Positions 39,618-48,777 of a DNA stretch of 64,000 nucleotides are shown here, piece by piece. Source of the stretch: Amphibiibacter pelophylacis (GTDB lineage: Bacteria > Pseudomonadota > Gammaproteobacteria > Burkholderiales > Burkholderiaceae_C); the NCBI RefSeq assembly GCF_037688875.1, contig NZ_JAWDIE010000011.1, forward strand, positions 1 through 64,000, given 5' to 3'. The translations under genes and the position numbers were made by a program. The notes beneath the pieces are model-generated. The model saw only the letters and a program-made list of their open reading frames with translations. It made no database searches and had not been told where the DNA came from. The number at the start of each line of letters is the position of its first letter. Position 1 is the stretch's first letter.

Positions 39618-40700
39618 TCAGGCGCCGGGGGCTGCAAGGGAAGGTGCGGACAGGCTGGCCGCTGCGTCCAGGTAGGCCGGAACATCGCCCGCCGCGCGCA
39701 GATCGGCGACCACGCGGGCGGCCAGGTCCGTCGCCCAGTCCAGCGCGGCGCGGGCGGCCACCGGGTCGGGCGACAGCGCCTGCGCCAGCAGCGCGGGCGG
39801 CAGATCGGCCTCGATGCTGGCGCGGATCAGCGGGCGCTGAGGCTCCAGGGCGTGGCCCAGCACGGCGGCCAGACGCAGGCGCGGCACAGATCCCTCTTTT
39901 GCGGCATCCAGCCAATGCGCGTGCGCCGCCAGCGGGATGCTGCAGCTGCCCTGCAGCGTGCGCGAGACGCCGCGTTCGGCCTGCGTCGCCAGCCAGGTGC
40001 GCGCATCGCCCAGCGCCATCAGATCGTGGCTGGCGGCGTGGCCCGCCACGGTTTCCAGTCCCAGCGCACCCTGTCCGGCGCAGGGCAGCATCTCGTCCAG
40101 GGTGAAGCGGTGGCGGATGCGCCCGCCCAGCTCCAGACGCATCAGCCCGGCGGCAGCCAGCACCAGTCCGTCGTATTCGCCCGCGTCCAGCCGCGCCAGG
40201 CGGCGGTCCAGGTTGCCTCGCACGGGCAGCACCTGCAGATCAGGCCGCAGCGCCAGCAGCTGTACCACGCGGCGCAGGCTGGACGTGCCCACGCGGGCGC
40301 CCGGCGGCAGGTCGGCGAAGCGCGTAAACTGCGGCGACACCCAGGCGTCCAGCGGGTCTTCACGCTTCAGGATGGCGACCAGCGCCATGCCGTCCGGCAG
40401 ATCCATGGGCACATCCTTGAGCGAATGCACGGCCAGGTCGGCGCGGCCGTCCAGCAGGGCGCGCTCCAGCTCCTTCACGAACAGGCCCTTGCCGCCGACT
40501 TTGGACAGGCTGCGGTCCAGAATCTGGTCGCCGCGCGTGGTCATGCCCAACAGCGGCGCCTGCACGCCCAGACGCTCCTGCAGCAGGGCGCTGACGTGGT
40601 GGGCCTGCCACAGCGCCAGGCGGCTCTCGCGCGTGGCAATGCGCAGCTCGCCCGGCGTCCGGCCACCGTCGTTCAGTGAGGCGGTACTATCGTTAACCAT
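39618..40700 (-). CDS. hemC: Porphobilinogen deaminase (hydroxymethylbilane synthase)
   Basis: HemC condenses four porphobilinogens using a covalently bound dipyrromethane cofactor. The 360-residue protein has the N-terminal IATRESRLALWQA motif. The VHSLKDVPMDLP loop carries the active-site Asp. Arg-rich substrate-binding segments include GTSSLRR and VRGNLDRRL. The cofactor Cys253 lies in GSCSIPLAAHA. The C-terminus is about 40 residues longer than E. coli HemC and Ala-rich. ATG 40700 is chosen; an upstream extension is low-complexity. It heads hemC-hemD-hemX and is divergent from ppc. Confidence 0.96.
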   Translation of the reverse strand: MVNDSTASLNDGGRTPGELRIATRESRLALWQAHHVSALLQERLGVQAPLLGMTTRGDQILDRSLSKVGGKGLFVKELERALLDGRADLAVHSLKDVPMDLPDGMALVAILKREDPLDAWVSPQFTRFADLPPGARVGTSSLRRVVQLLALRPDLQVLPVRGNLDRRLARLDAGEYDGLVLAAAGLMRLELGGRIRHRFTLDEMLPCAGQGALGLETVAGHAASHDLMALGDARTWLATQAERGVSRTLQGSCSIPLAAHAHWLDAAKEGSVPRLRLAAVLGHALEPQRPLIRASIEADLPPALLAQALSPDPVAARAALDWATDLAARVVADLRAAGDVPAYLDAAASLSAPSLAAPGA

Positions 40701-40851
40701 TAGAATCCCGTTGATTGTCTTGCACACGGCCCGGCGCCCCACCGGCGGGTCTGCACTGCGGCCGAGCGGCCATTCTAGGACGATCACGCTCCCCCGATCC
40801 TGACGACGCCCGCCTCTTCCTCTCTTCCGAACCCGGATTGACAGCGCCAAC

Positions 40852-43701
40852 ATGCCCAACGCCACCCCCCAAGACAACGCCAAGGATCAGCCCCTGATCG
40901 ACGACATCCGCCTGCTGGGCCGCCTGCTGGGCGATGTCATCCGCGAGCAGGAAAGCGTGGCCGCCTACGAGCTGGTCGAGCGCATCCGCCAGCTTTCGGT
41001 CGCCTATCGCCTGAAGAACGACGCCAGCGCGGGCGCCACGCTGGACGCGCTGCTGAAAAATCTGACGCTGGACCAGACGGTCAGCGTGGTGCGCGCTTTC
41101 AGTTACTTTTCGCACCTGGCCAACATCGCCGAAGACCGCCACCACGTGCGCCGCCGCCTGCACCACGAGCGTGCGGGCAGCGCGCAGGAGGGCTCGCTGG
41201 CCGTGGCCTTCGAGCGCCTGAACAAGGCGGGCATCGACCGCGACGCCGTGGTCCACATGCTACAGAACGCCTACATTTCGCCCGTGCTGACCGCGCACCC
41301 GACCGAAGTCCAGCGCAAGAGCCTGCTGGACGCCGAACGCAGCATTGCGCAGCTCATTGCCGAGCGCGACAGCCTGCACACGCCGCGCGAGCGCGCGCTC
41401 AACGAGGCGCTGCTCAAGGCGCGCGTGACCCAGCTGTGGCAGACGCGCATGCTGCGCTACGAGAAACTGACCGTTTCGGACGAAATCAACAACGCGCTGA
41501 CCTATTACCAGTCCACCTTCCTGCGCGAGATTCCGCGCCTTTACGGCGAGATCGAGCACGCCCTGGGCGGTGCGCAGCTGGCGTCCTTCTTCCGCATGGG
41601 CAACTGGATCGGCGGCGACCGCGACGGCAATCCCTTTGTGACCGCCGCCTCGCTGAACATGGCGCTGGCGCGTCAGGCCGAAACGGCGATCCGCCACTAT
41701 CTGGAGCAGGTGCACGTGCTGGGCGGCGAGCTGTCCATGTCGACGCTGCTGGTCGGCGTCACGCCCGCGCTGCAGGAACTGGCCGACCGCTCGCCCGACA
41801 CCAACGCCCACCGCAAGGACGAGCCCTACCGCCGCGCGCTGATCGGCGTTTACGCCCGCCTGGCCGCGACGCTGGAAGCGCGCACTGGCACGCACGCGCT
41901 GCGCCACGCCGTCGCGCCGACCGAGCCCTACGCCCGCGCCGAAGATTTCCTGGAAGACCTGCGCACGGTGGAGAACTCGCTGCAGCGCCACCACGGCGGG
42001 GCGCTGGTCGCCATCCGCCTGGCGGATTTGATCCGCTCGGTGCAGGTGTTTGGCTTCCACCTGGCCACCATCGACCTGCGCCAGAGCTCGGACCAGCACG
42101 AGGCCGTGGTCGCCGAGCTGCTGGCCACCGCGCGCCTGCAGGCCGACTACAGCGCGCTGGACGAGGCGGCCAAACGCCAGTGCCTCATGCAGGTGCTGCG
42201 CGACGTGCGCCCGCTGACCGTGCCGCACGCCGCCTACAGCGAGAAAACGGCCAGCGAGCTGGCGATTTTCCGCGCCGCCCGCGAGCGCCTGGCCGAATAC
42301 GGCCGTGCCGCGCTGCGCCACTACATCATTTCGCACACCGAAGATGTCAGCGATCTGCTGGAGGTGCTGGTGCTGCTGAAAGAGGCCGGGCTGATGCGCC
42401 AGTTCGGCACCGAAACGGCGCGCTGCGACCTGATCGTCTCGCCGCTGTTCGAAACCATCGCCGATCTGGACGCCTCGGCGCGCATCATGGGCGAGTTCTA
42501 CGCCCTGCCCGGTATCCTGCCCATGGTGCAGCGCAGCGGTGCCGAGCAGGACATCATGCTGGGCTACAGCGACAGCAACAAGGACGGCGGCACCTTCACC
42601 AGCAACTGGAACCTCTACCAGGCCGAGCTGCGCCTGGTGACGCTTTTTGGGCCGCTGCAGCGCAGCCACGGCATCCGCCTGCGCCTCTTCCACGGGCGCG
42701 GCGGCACGGTGGGCCGGGGCGGCGGTCCCAGCTACCAGGCCATTCTGGCGCAGCCCCCCGGCACGGTGCAGGGCCAGATCCGCCTGACCGAACAGGGCGA
42801 AGTCATCGCCAGCAAGTACGCGCACCCCGACATCGGGCGGCGCAACCTGGAAACCCTGATCGCCGCGACGCTGGAAGCCACGCTGCTGCACCCCACGCAG
42901 GATGCGCCGCAAAGCCACCTGCACGCCGCCGCTGCCATCAGCGACGCCTGCTTCCAGGCCTACCGCAGCCTAGTTTACGGCACGCCGGGCTTTGCCGATT
43001 ACTTCTTCAGCGCCACGCCGCTGCGCGAGATCGCCGAGCTGAACATCGGTTCGCGCCCGGCCTCGCGCAAAGCCACGCGCTCGATCGAAGACCTGCGCGC
43101 CATCCCCTGGGGCTTCAGCTGGGGCCAGGCGCGCGTCGCCCTGCCCGGCTGGGCGGGATTCGGCAGCGGCGTGCGCGCCTGGCTGCAGGGCCACAACGCG
43201 GGAGACGCCCTGCCCGAGGGCGCGCTCACCGGCGAGATCCAGCCCGAGCGCCTGACGCTGCTGCAGGAGATGTACACCAGCTGGCCCTTCCTGCGCACCC
43301 TGCTGTCCAACCTGGACATGGTGCTGGCCAAGACCGACCTGCACATTGCCTCGCGTTATCTCGATCTGGTCGACGACCAGGCGCTGGGCCAGCGCATTTT
43401 TGCCGCCATCAGCGACGAATGGCAGCTGACCAACGAGATGATGTCGCTGATCACCGGGCAGGACAGCCGCCTGGCGGGCAACCCGGCGCTGGCGCGCTCG
43501 ATCGAGCACCGCTTCCCCTACCTCGACCCGATCAACCACCTGCAGGTCGAACTGATGCGCCGCTACCGCAGCGAAGCCTGGGAGCAGAACCAGAACCCCG
43601 AGCGCCTCTCCCCCGCCCAGCGCGCGCAGCTGGAGCGGCTCAAGCGCGGCATCCACATCTCGATCAACGGGATTGCGGCGGGTCTGCGCAATACCGGCTG
43701 A
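40852..43701 (+). CDS. ppc: Phosphoenolpyruvate carboxylase
   Basis: Ppc carboxylates phosphoenolpyruvate to oxaloacetate, replenishing the TCA cycle. The 949-residue protein has the catalytic VLTAHPTEVQRKS with His149. It also has the GNWIGGDRDGNPFV loop, the YSDSNKDGGTFTSNW motif, the FHGRGGTVGRGGG loop, and the conserved C-terminus SINGIAAGLRNTG. The length is typical. A strong terminator follows. The 151-bp divergent region towards hemC contains no further gene and no obvious operator. Confidence 0.98.
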   Translation: MPNATPQDNAKDQPLIDDIRLLGRLLGDVIREQESVAAYELVERIRQLSVAYRLKNDASAGATLDALLKNLTLDQTVSVVRAFSYFSHLANIAEDRHHVRRRLHHERAGSAQEGSLAVAFERLNKAGIDRDAVVHMLQNAYISPVLTAHPTEVQRKSLLDAERSIAQLIAERDSLHTPRERALNEALLKARVTQLWQTRMLRYEKLTVSDEINNALTYYQSTFLREIPRLYGEIEHALGGAQLASFFRMGNWIGGDRDGNPFVTAASLNMALARQAETAIRHYLEQVHVLGGELSMSTLLVGVTPALQELADRSPDTNAHRKDEPYRRALIGVYARLAATLEARTGTHALRHAVAPTEPYARAEDFLEDLRTVENSLQRHHGGALVAIRLADLIRSVQVFGFHLATIDLRQSSDQHEAVVAELLATARLQADYSALDEAAKRQCLMQVLRDVRPLTVPHAAYSEKTASELAIFRAARERLAEYGRAALRHYIISHTEDVSDLLEVLVLLKEAGLMRQFGTETARCDLIVSPLFETIADLDASARIMGEFYALPGILPMVQRSGAEQDIMLGYSDSNKDGGTFTSNWNLYQAELRLVTLFGPLQRSHGIRLRLFHGRGGTVGRGGGPSYQAILAQPPGTVQGQIRLTEQGEVIASKYAHPDIGRRNLETLIAATLEATLLHPTQDAPQSHLHAAAAISDACFQAYRSLVYGTPGFADYFFSATPLREIAELNIGSRPASRKATRSIEDLRAIPWGFSWGQARVALPGWAGFGSGVRAWLQGHNAGDALPEGALTGEIQPERLTLLQEMYTSWPFLRTLLSNLDMVLAKTDLHIASRYLDLVDDQALGQRIFAAISDEWQLTNEMMSLITGQDSRLAGNPALARSIEHRFPYLDPINHLQVELMRRYRSEAWEQNQNPERLSPAQRAQLERLKRGIHISINGIAAGLRNTG

Positions 43702-43723
43702 GGCACGCCTGCACCGCAAAGCA

Positions 43724-43757
43724 AAAACCCCGCAGCGTCACCACTGCGGGGTTTTTT
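43724..43757. terminator. Bidirectional terminator between ppc and the fasciclin gene
   Basis: A 12-bp stem (AAAACCCCGCAG and complement) with an eight-base loop is followed by T on the plus strand; an A-run on the other side gives a T-run on the minus strand. It separates convergent genes. Confidence 0.9.
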
Positions 43758-43799
43758 GCTGACCGCATGAACGTTCAGAACATCGGTCAAAAACCGCAA

Positions 43800-44417
43800 T
43801 CAACCTTTGGGCAGCAGCACGCTGTCCACGACGTGGATCACGCCGTTGGACTGGTTGACATCGGCCTGCGTCACGGTGGACATGCCGCCGTTGGCATCGA
43901 CCAGGACGACCTTGCCGCCCTCCAGCCGGGCCGTCAGTTCGCCGCCCTGCACGGTTTTCAGCGTGGCCTGGCCGTTACCGGCTTTGATCTGCTGGATCAG
44001 ATCAGCGGCGCTGACTTTGCCGGCCACGACGTGGTAAGTCAGCACGCCGGTGAGCTGGGCCTTGTTTTCGGGCTTGAGCAGCGTGTCCACGGTGCCTGCG
44101 GGCAGCTTGTCAAAAGCGGCGTTGACCGGCGCGAACACGGTGAACGGGCCCTTGGATTTCAGCGTATCCACCAGGCCCGCCGCCTTCACGGCGGCGACCA
44201 GCGTGGTGTGGTCCTTGCTGTTCACCGCGTTATCCACGATGTCTTTGGTCGGGTACATCGGCGCGCCGCCCACCATGGGCACTGTCATGCTGGCCATGGT
44301 CTTGGCCTGGAGCACGGGCATCATCCCGGCCTGATCATTGGCCAGGGCAGCGCCCGCCAAAGTCAGGCCTGCAGCGGCGGTGGCCATGGCGGTGAGGGTG
44401 CGGGTGGTCTTGTTCAT
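43800..44417 (-). CDS. Secreted fasciclin (FAS1) domain protein
   Basis: The 205-residue protein has a Sec signal peptide ending near ALA-ND (about residue 27). It contains one FAS1 domain: a conserved TVFAPVNAAFDKLP start (H1 region) and YHVVAGKVSAADL in the middle. It ends with NGVIHVVDSVLLPK (H2 region). FAS1 proteins act in cell adhesion or surface contacts; bacterial ones are usually periplasmic or secreted. ATG 44417 follows AAGGAGAACCCC, an ideal ribosome-binding site. It is a single-gene unit, 141 bp from the next operon. Confidence 0.93.
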   Translation of the reverse strand: MNKTTRTLTAMATAAAGLTLAGAALANDQAGMMPVLQAKTMASMTVPMVGGAPMYPTKDIVDNAVNSKDHTTLVAAVKAAGLVDTLKSKGPFTVFAPVNAAFDKLPAGTVDTLLKPENKAQLTGVLTYHVVAGKVSAADLIQQIKAGNGQATLKTVQGGELTARLEGGKVVLVDANGGMSTVTQADVNQSNGVIHVVDSVLLPKG

Positions 44418-44557
44418 GGGGTTCTCCTTGGGTTGATGCGACACGGTGTCCCGTGCCGTCACAGCCTTTTACGGAGCCCCCGGGCCATTGGATGCAGGTG
44501 GGACAAAACCCCTGGATGAAAAGGATGTTGTCCGCACGGGCCCGCACCCGCCGCGCT

Positions 44558-46288
44558 TCAGCTGATCCGCGCGAGCACCTGCCCCGCGGCAACCTCCACG
44601 CCCGCCGCCGCCACGCAGGCGATGCGTCCGGCGCGGGGGGCAACCACCTGCATCTCCATTTTCATGGCTTCCAGCGTGGCGATGGGCTGACCCTCGGCCA
44701 CGCTGTCGCCCTCGCCCACCCGCCAGGCCAGCAGGCGCCCGGCCATGGGAGCGCTGACGGCATCGTCGCTTCCTGCCCCGGGCGTGCTGGCGCTGGCCGC
44801 CGCGCCTGTCGGGGCGAGCTGCCCCAGCCGCGCCAGCAGCGCGCCGGGCAGCCCCAGACGCACGCGGCGGCCGTCGATCTCGATCTCGGTGCGCTCCAGA
44901 GCCGGACCGCCCAGCGGCTGCGGCCGCTCGCCCGGGGGCGTGGCATTCGCAAAGTCGGTCTCGATCCAGCGGGTGTGGACGGCAAAACCGTCGCGGCCGG
45001 TGAAATCGGCGTGCTCCAGCACCGCGCGGTGAAAGGGCAGCACGCTGGAGACGCCCTCAATGCCAAATTCGGCCAGTGCGCGCCGGGCGCGAGCCAGCGC
45101 CTGCTGACGGGTGGCGCCGGTGACGATGAGCTTGGCCATCAGCGAATCGAACTGACCGGACACGACCGAGCCCGCCTCGACGCCGCTGTCCACGCGCACG
45201 CCAGGGCCGCTGGGCGCGTCAAAAGCGGTGATCCGGCCGGGCGTGGGCAGAAAACCGCGTCCGACGTCTTCGGCGTTGATGCGGAACTCGAAAGCGTGCC
45301 CGCGCGGCGCGGGCGCCTGCGTGTAGCCCAGCGGCAGGCCGTCGGCAACGCGCAGCTGCTCGACGACCAGATCGACGCCCGCCGTTTCCTCGGTGACCGG
45401 GTGCTCGACCTGCAGCCGCGTGTTCACTTCCAGGAAGGAGATGCGGCCGTCCTGGCTGAGCAGGAACTCCACCGTGCCCGCGCCGCTGTAGCCCGCCGCC
45501 GCGCAGATGTCGTGCGCGGCGCGGTGGATGCGCTCGCGCTGCGCCTCGTCCAGAAAAGGCGCGGGCGCCTCTTCGACCAGCTTCTGGTTGCGCCGCTGCA
45601 GCGAGCAGTCGCGCGTGCCCAGCACAACAATCTGGCCGTGCTGGTCGGCGATCACCTGCGCCTCGATGTGGCGCGGGCGGTCGAGGAACTGCTCGACAAA
45701 GCACTCGCCGCGCCCGAAAGCCGTGATGGCCTCGCGCACGGCGGAGGCGTACATCTCTTCGATATCCTCGTGCTTCCAGACCACTTTCAGGCCCCGGCCG
45801 CCGCCGCCAAAAGCGGCTTTGATGGCGATGGGCAGGCCGTGCTGGCGGGCAAAATCCAGCACCTCGCTGACGTCGCTCACCGGCCCGGGCGTGCCCTGGA
45901 CCAGCGGCGCACCCACCTTGAGCGCCAGGCGCCGCGCCTGCACCTTGTCGCCCAGAAGATCGATGGCCTCGGGTGACGGGCCGATCCAGGTCAGCCCGGC
46001 GGCGATCACGGCGCGGGCAAACGCCGCACTTTCCGACAGAAATCCGTAGCCCGGGTGCACCGCATCGGCGCCGCTGCGCCGCGCCACATCCAGCAGTCTG
46101 TCGATATTGAGATAGGTGTCGGCGGGGCGCTCGCCCTCGAGCGCATAGGCCTCGTCGGCGGTGCGGGTGTGCAGGGCGCCGAAATCGGCGTCGGCGTACA
46201 CCGCGACCGATTTCACCCCGTAATCACGGCAGGCGCGGGCGATGCGGACGGCGATTTCACCGCGATTGGCGATCAGGACAGTCTTCAT
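44558..46288 (-). CDS. Biotin carboxylase fused to biotin carboxyl carrier domain
   Basis: The 576-residue protein carries the biotin carboxylase half of an acyl-CoA/urea-type carboxylase. The N-terminal domain starts IANRGEIAVRIARAC. The ATP-grasp has the Gly-rich loop KAAFGGGGRGLKVV. Catalytic segments include EVNTRLQVEHPVTEE, and the C-terminal BC domain runs to about 445. The biotinyl domain (about 505-576) has EAMKMEM with biotin acceptor Lys543. The carboxyltransferase is absent, so it needs a partner. The gene directly upstream encodes the KipI/KipA fusion, homologous to the carboxyltransferase part of urea carboxylase. Alternatively it serves an acyl-CoA carboxylase elsewhere. It is the last gene of the five-gene operon. 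Confidence 0.9.
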   Translation of the reverse strand: MKTVLIANRGEIAVRIARACRDYGVKSVAVYADADFGALHTRTADEAYALEGERPADTYLNIDRLLDVARRSGADAVHPGYGFLSESAAFARAVIAAGLTWIGPSPEAIDLLGDKVQARRLALKVGAPLVQGTPGPVSDVSEVLDFARQHGLPIAIKAAFGGGGRGLKVVWKHEDIEEMYASAVREAITAFGRGECFVEQFLDRPRHIEAQVIADQHGQIVVLGTRDCSLQRRNQKLVEEAPAPFLDEAQRERIHRAAHDICAAAGYSGAGTVEFLLSQDGRISFLEVNTRLQVEHPVTEETAGVDLVVEQLRVADGLPLGYTQAPAPRGHAFEFRINAEDVGRGFLPTPGRITAFDAPSGPGVRVDSGVEAGSVVSGQFDSLMAKLIVTGATRQQALARARRALAEFGIEGVSSVLPFHRAVLEHADFTGRDGFAVHTRWIETDFANATPPGERPQPLGGPALERTEIEIDGRRVRLGLPGALLARLGQLAPTGAAASASTPGAGSDDAVSAPMAGRLLAWRVGEGDSVAEGQPIATLEAMKMEMQVVAPRAGRIACVAAAGVEVAAGQVLARIS

Positions 46289-46318
46289 GGTAGCAGTTTT
46301 TCGGTCAGGGGACGGGGT

Positions 46319-47920
46319 TCAGGAGGCCGTTTCGACCGGGTCGAACACGGAAACAGGGTGGAAGCGGACAAAAGCGCCGACGGGAATCTGTCCGGCCAGA
46401 TCGAGGTGGTAAGGCGCCACAGCGCCGATCACCGGATAGCCGCCGGTCATGGGATGGTCGGCCAGGAAGAGCACCGGCTGGCCGCTGGGCGGCACCTGGA
46501 TGGCGCCGCAGGACGTGCCTTCGCTGGGCAGTTCGCGCGGCGTGGCGTGCGCCAGCGGCGTGTTGCCCTGCAGCCGCAGCCCGACGCGGTTGGATTGCGG
46601 CGTGACCTGCCAGGCCTGGGCGCGCAGCAGCTCGACCGCCTGGGGCACCAGCCAGTCGGTGCGCGGGCCCAGCACCACGTCCAGCGTGACGGTGTCGCCC
46701 GCCGCTGGCAGATCGGCCACGGGCGATCCGGCCGCGCCGACCACGCCCTGCGCCAACGCGCCGACGCCCAGCACATCGCCCACCGCCAGCGGCGCGGGGC
46801 CTATGCCAGCCAGCACGTCGGTGCCGCAGCTGCCCAGCACCGGCTCGACGGCAAAACCGCCGCGCAGCGCCAGGTAAGAGCGCATCCCGGCGCGGGGCGG
46901 GCCAACCTGCAGGCGGTCGCCGTCGGCCAGCGCCAGCGGCGCGTGGCTGGACAGCGGCCAGCGCGGCCCGGCGGCGCTGATCAGCGTCAGCGGCACGTCC
47001 GCGCCGGTGAGGGCGACCACGGTGTCGCCCCGGCTCTCGACCTCGAAACCGCCGTAGGCCAGCTCGATGCAGGCCGCGCCGGGCGGATTGCCGACCAGGC
47101 GGTTGGCCGCACGCAGCGCAGCGCGATCCATGGCGCCGGAAGCCGACACGCCCTGCCCGGCCTGGCCCGGACGGCCCAGATCCTGAAACAGCGCCAGCAG
47201 GCCGGTCTGGCGCACGACCAGCGCGGGGCCTTGTGCCGGAATTTTTGTCGGCCCTTTCGGCTCCGGATGGACCGCAGCCGCAGCCTGGGGCCGGGGCAGC
47301 GCCGGGCTGGCGCCCTGCTCCACAAAACGCACCCGGCTGCCGGGCTGGACCAGCGCGGGCACCTCGCGGGCCAGATCCCACATCGGGACATCGGTCTGGC
47401 CGATGATCTGCCAGCCGCCCGGGCTGACCTTGGGGTAGACGCCGCAGAAGGTGCTGGCCAGCGCCACCGCCCCAGCGGGCACGTGGGTGCGCGGCGTCTT
47501 GCGCCGGGGCACGTCAAACACCGCATCGCCGCCCGACAGGTAGGCAAAACCCGGCGCGAAGCCGACAAAGGCCGCCGTGTACAGGCTGGCCGTGTGGCGC
47601 TGGATGACTTCGTCGGGGCTCAGGCCCAGCATCTGCGCGACCTCAGCCAGGTCTTCGCCGCTGTAGCGCACGGGAATCTCGACCAGCTCTCCCGGCCGCT
47701 CGGTGTGGGTGTGGATGTCGCAGGCGGCGATGCGCGCCGTCAGAGCAGCGCGGCTGACCGTGTGCGAATCGTAGGTGACCAGCACGGTGCGCGCGGCGGG
47801 CAGCAGCTCCTGCACGCCCGGGACCGGATCGGCCTGCAGGGCGCCCAGAAGGGCCAGGGTCTGCGGCAGATCGTCCAGCTCGACCAGTAGCGCATTGAGG
47901 TTGACAGGCAGAAATCGCAA
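46319..47920 (-). CDS. Fused 5-oxoprolinase subunits PxpB-PxpC (KipI-KipA)
   Basis: In most bacteria PxpB and PxpC are separate proteins that, with PxpA, hydrolyse 5-oxoproline with ATP. Here one 533-residue chain carries both. The PxpB part (about 1-205) has GFAPGFAYLSG and the conserved VPAGAVALAS. After a Pro/Ala linker (about 208-235) comes the PxpC part (about 236-533), with LFQDLGRPGQAGQGVSASGA and CIELAYGGFE. It ends in a FLADHPMTGGYPVIGAV segment. The same domain order forms the carboxyltransferase of urea carboxylase. The start is TTG at 47920, supported by AAGGA eight bases upstream. The gene is 29 bp after the DUF1445 gene. Confidence 0.93.
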   Translation of the reverse strand: MRFLPVNLNALLVELDDLPQTLALLGALQADPVPGVQELLPAARTVLVTYDSHTVSRAALTARIAACDIHTHTERPGELVEIPVRYSGEDLAEVAQMLGLSPDEVIQRHTASLYTAAFVGFAPGFAYLSGGDAVFDVPRRKTPRTHVPAGAVALASTFCGVYPKVSPGGWQIIGQTDVPMWDLAREVPALVQPGSRVRFVEQGASPALPRPQAAAAVHPEPKGPTKIPAQGPALVVRQTGLLALFQDLGRPGQAGQGVSASGAMDRAALRAANRLVGNPPGAACIELAYGGFEVESRGDTVVALTGADVPLTLISAAGPRWPLSSHAPLALADGDRLQVGPPRAGMRSYLALRGGFAVEPVLGSCGTDVLAGIGPAPLAVGDVLGVGALAQGVVGAAGSPVADLPAAGDTVTLDVVLGPRTDWLVPQAVELLRAQAWQVTPQSNRVGLRLQGNTPLAHATPRELPSEGTSCGAIQVPPSGQPVLFLADHPMTGGYPVIGAVAPYHLDLAGQIPVGAFVRFHPVSVFDPVETAS

Positions 47921-47949
47921 ATGAAATCCTTGGAATCAGACGGGGCCGT

Positions 47950-48762
47950 TCAGACGTGATAACGGCTGTCCGGCACGTCAGTGATGAACATGTGGCCCGG
48001 CGCGTGCGTGATGGCAAAGGGCACGCCGGACGCCATGACGGCCGCCTGCGGCGTCACCCCGCAAGCCCAGAACACGGGGATTTCCCCCGCTTCGATGGGC
48101 ACTGCGTCGCCAAAATCGGGCCGGGCCAGGTCGGCAATGCCCAATTCGGCCGGGTTGCCGATGTGCACGGGCGCACCGTGGACGGAAGGATAGCGCGCCG
48201 AAATGGTCACCGCATCGGCCACGCGGTGCGCGGGAATCGGCCGCATCGAGACCACCATCTCGCCCTTCAGGCGCCCGGCCGGCCGGCAGGCGATGCCGGT
48301 GCGGTACATGGGCACGTTGCAGCCCCGGGCGATGTGGCGCATCTCGATGCCCGCCTCCTGCAGCGGCCCCTCGAAGGTGAAGCTGCAGCCGATCAGGAAG
48401 GTGACCAGATCGGGATGCTCATCCCACAGTGCCGTGGCGTCGGGCACCTCGGCATCCAGACGGCCGTCACGCCAGACGCGGTACAGCGGAAGATCGGTGC
48501 GCAGATCGGCCTGCGGGGCCAGCACGGTGCGGTACGCGCCCGCATCGCTGACATCCAGCACCGGGCAGGGTTTGGGATTGCGCTGGGCGTAAAGCAGAAA
48601 ATCGTAGGCCCAGTCGCGCGGCAGGGCGATCATGTTGGCCTGCGTCAGTCCCGGCGCCACGCCCGCCGTGGGCGCCACACGCCCGGCGCGGTAGGCCAGC
48701 CGGGCTTCGTGGGCCGCCTGGGGGGCTGCCCGGGCGGAGGGCCGATCAGGAATGGCGTTCAT
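47950..48762 (-). CDS. DUF1445 / putative hydro-lyase of the D-glutamate cyclase family (YcsI-like)
   Basis: The 270-residue protein belongs to the YcsI/DUF1445 family. The vertebrate mitochondrial relative is a D-glutamate cyclase forming 5-oxo-D-proline. Conserved segments include GLTQANMIALPRDWAYDF, DLVTFLIGCSFTFE, VPMYRTGI and WACGVTPQAAV. The last contains a conserved Cys that may be catalytic, and a His near the C-terminus (AITHAPGHM) is also conserved. The gene sits between pxpA and the pxpBC fusion, as ycsI does in the Bacillus subtilis kip operon. A function feeding 5-oxoproline into PxpABC is an inference. Confidence 0.85.
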   Translation of the reverse strand: MNAIPDRPSARAAPQAAHEARLAYRAGRVAPTAGVAPGLTQANMIALPRDWAYDFLLYAQRNPKPCPVLDVSDAGAYRTVLAPQADLRTDLPLYRVWRDGRLDAEVPDATALWDEHPDLVTFLIGCSFTFEGPLQEAGIEMRHIARGCNVPMYRTGIACRPAGRLKGEMVVSMRPIPAHRVADAVTISARYPSVHGAPVHIGNPAELGIADLARPDFGDAVPIEAGEIPVFWACGVTPQAAVMASGVPFAITHAPGHMFITDVPDSRYHV

Positions 48763-48777
48763 GGCGACCCCAACAGC

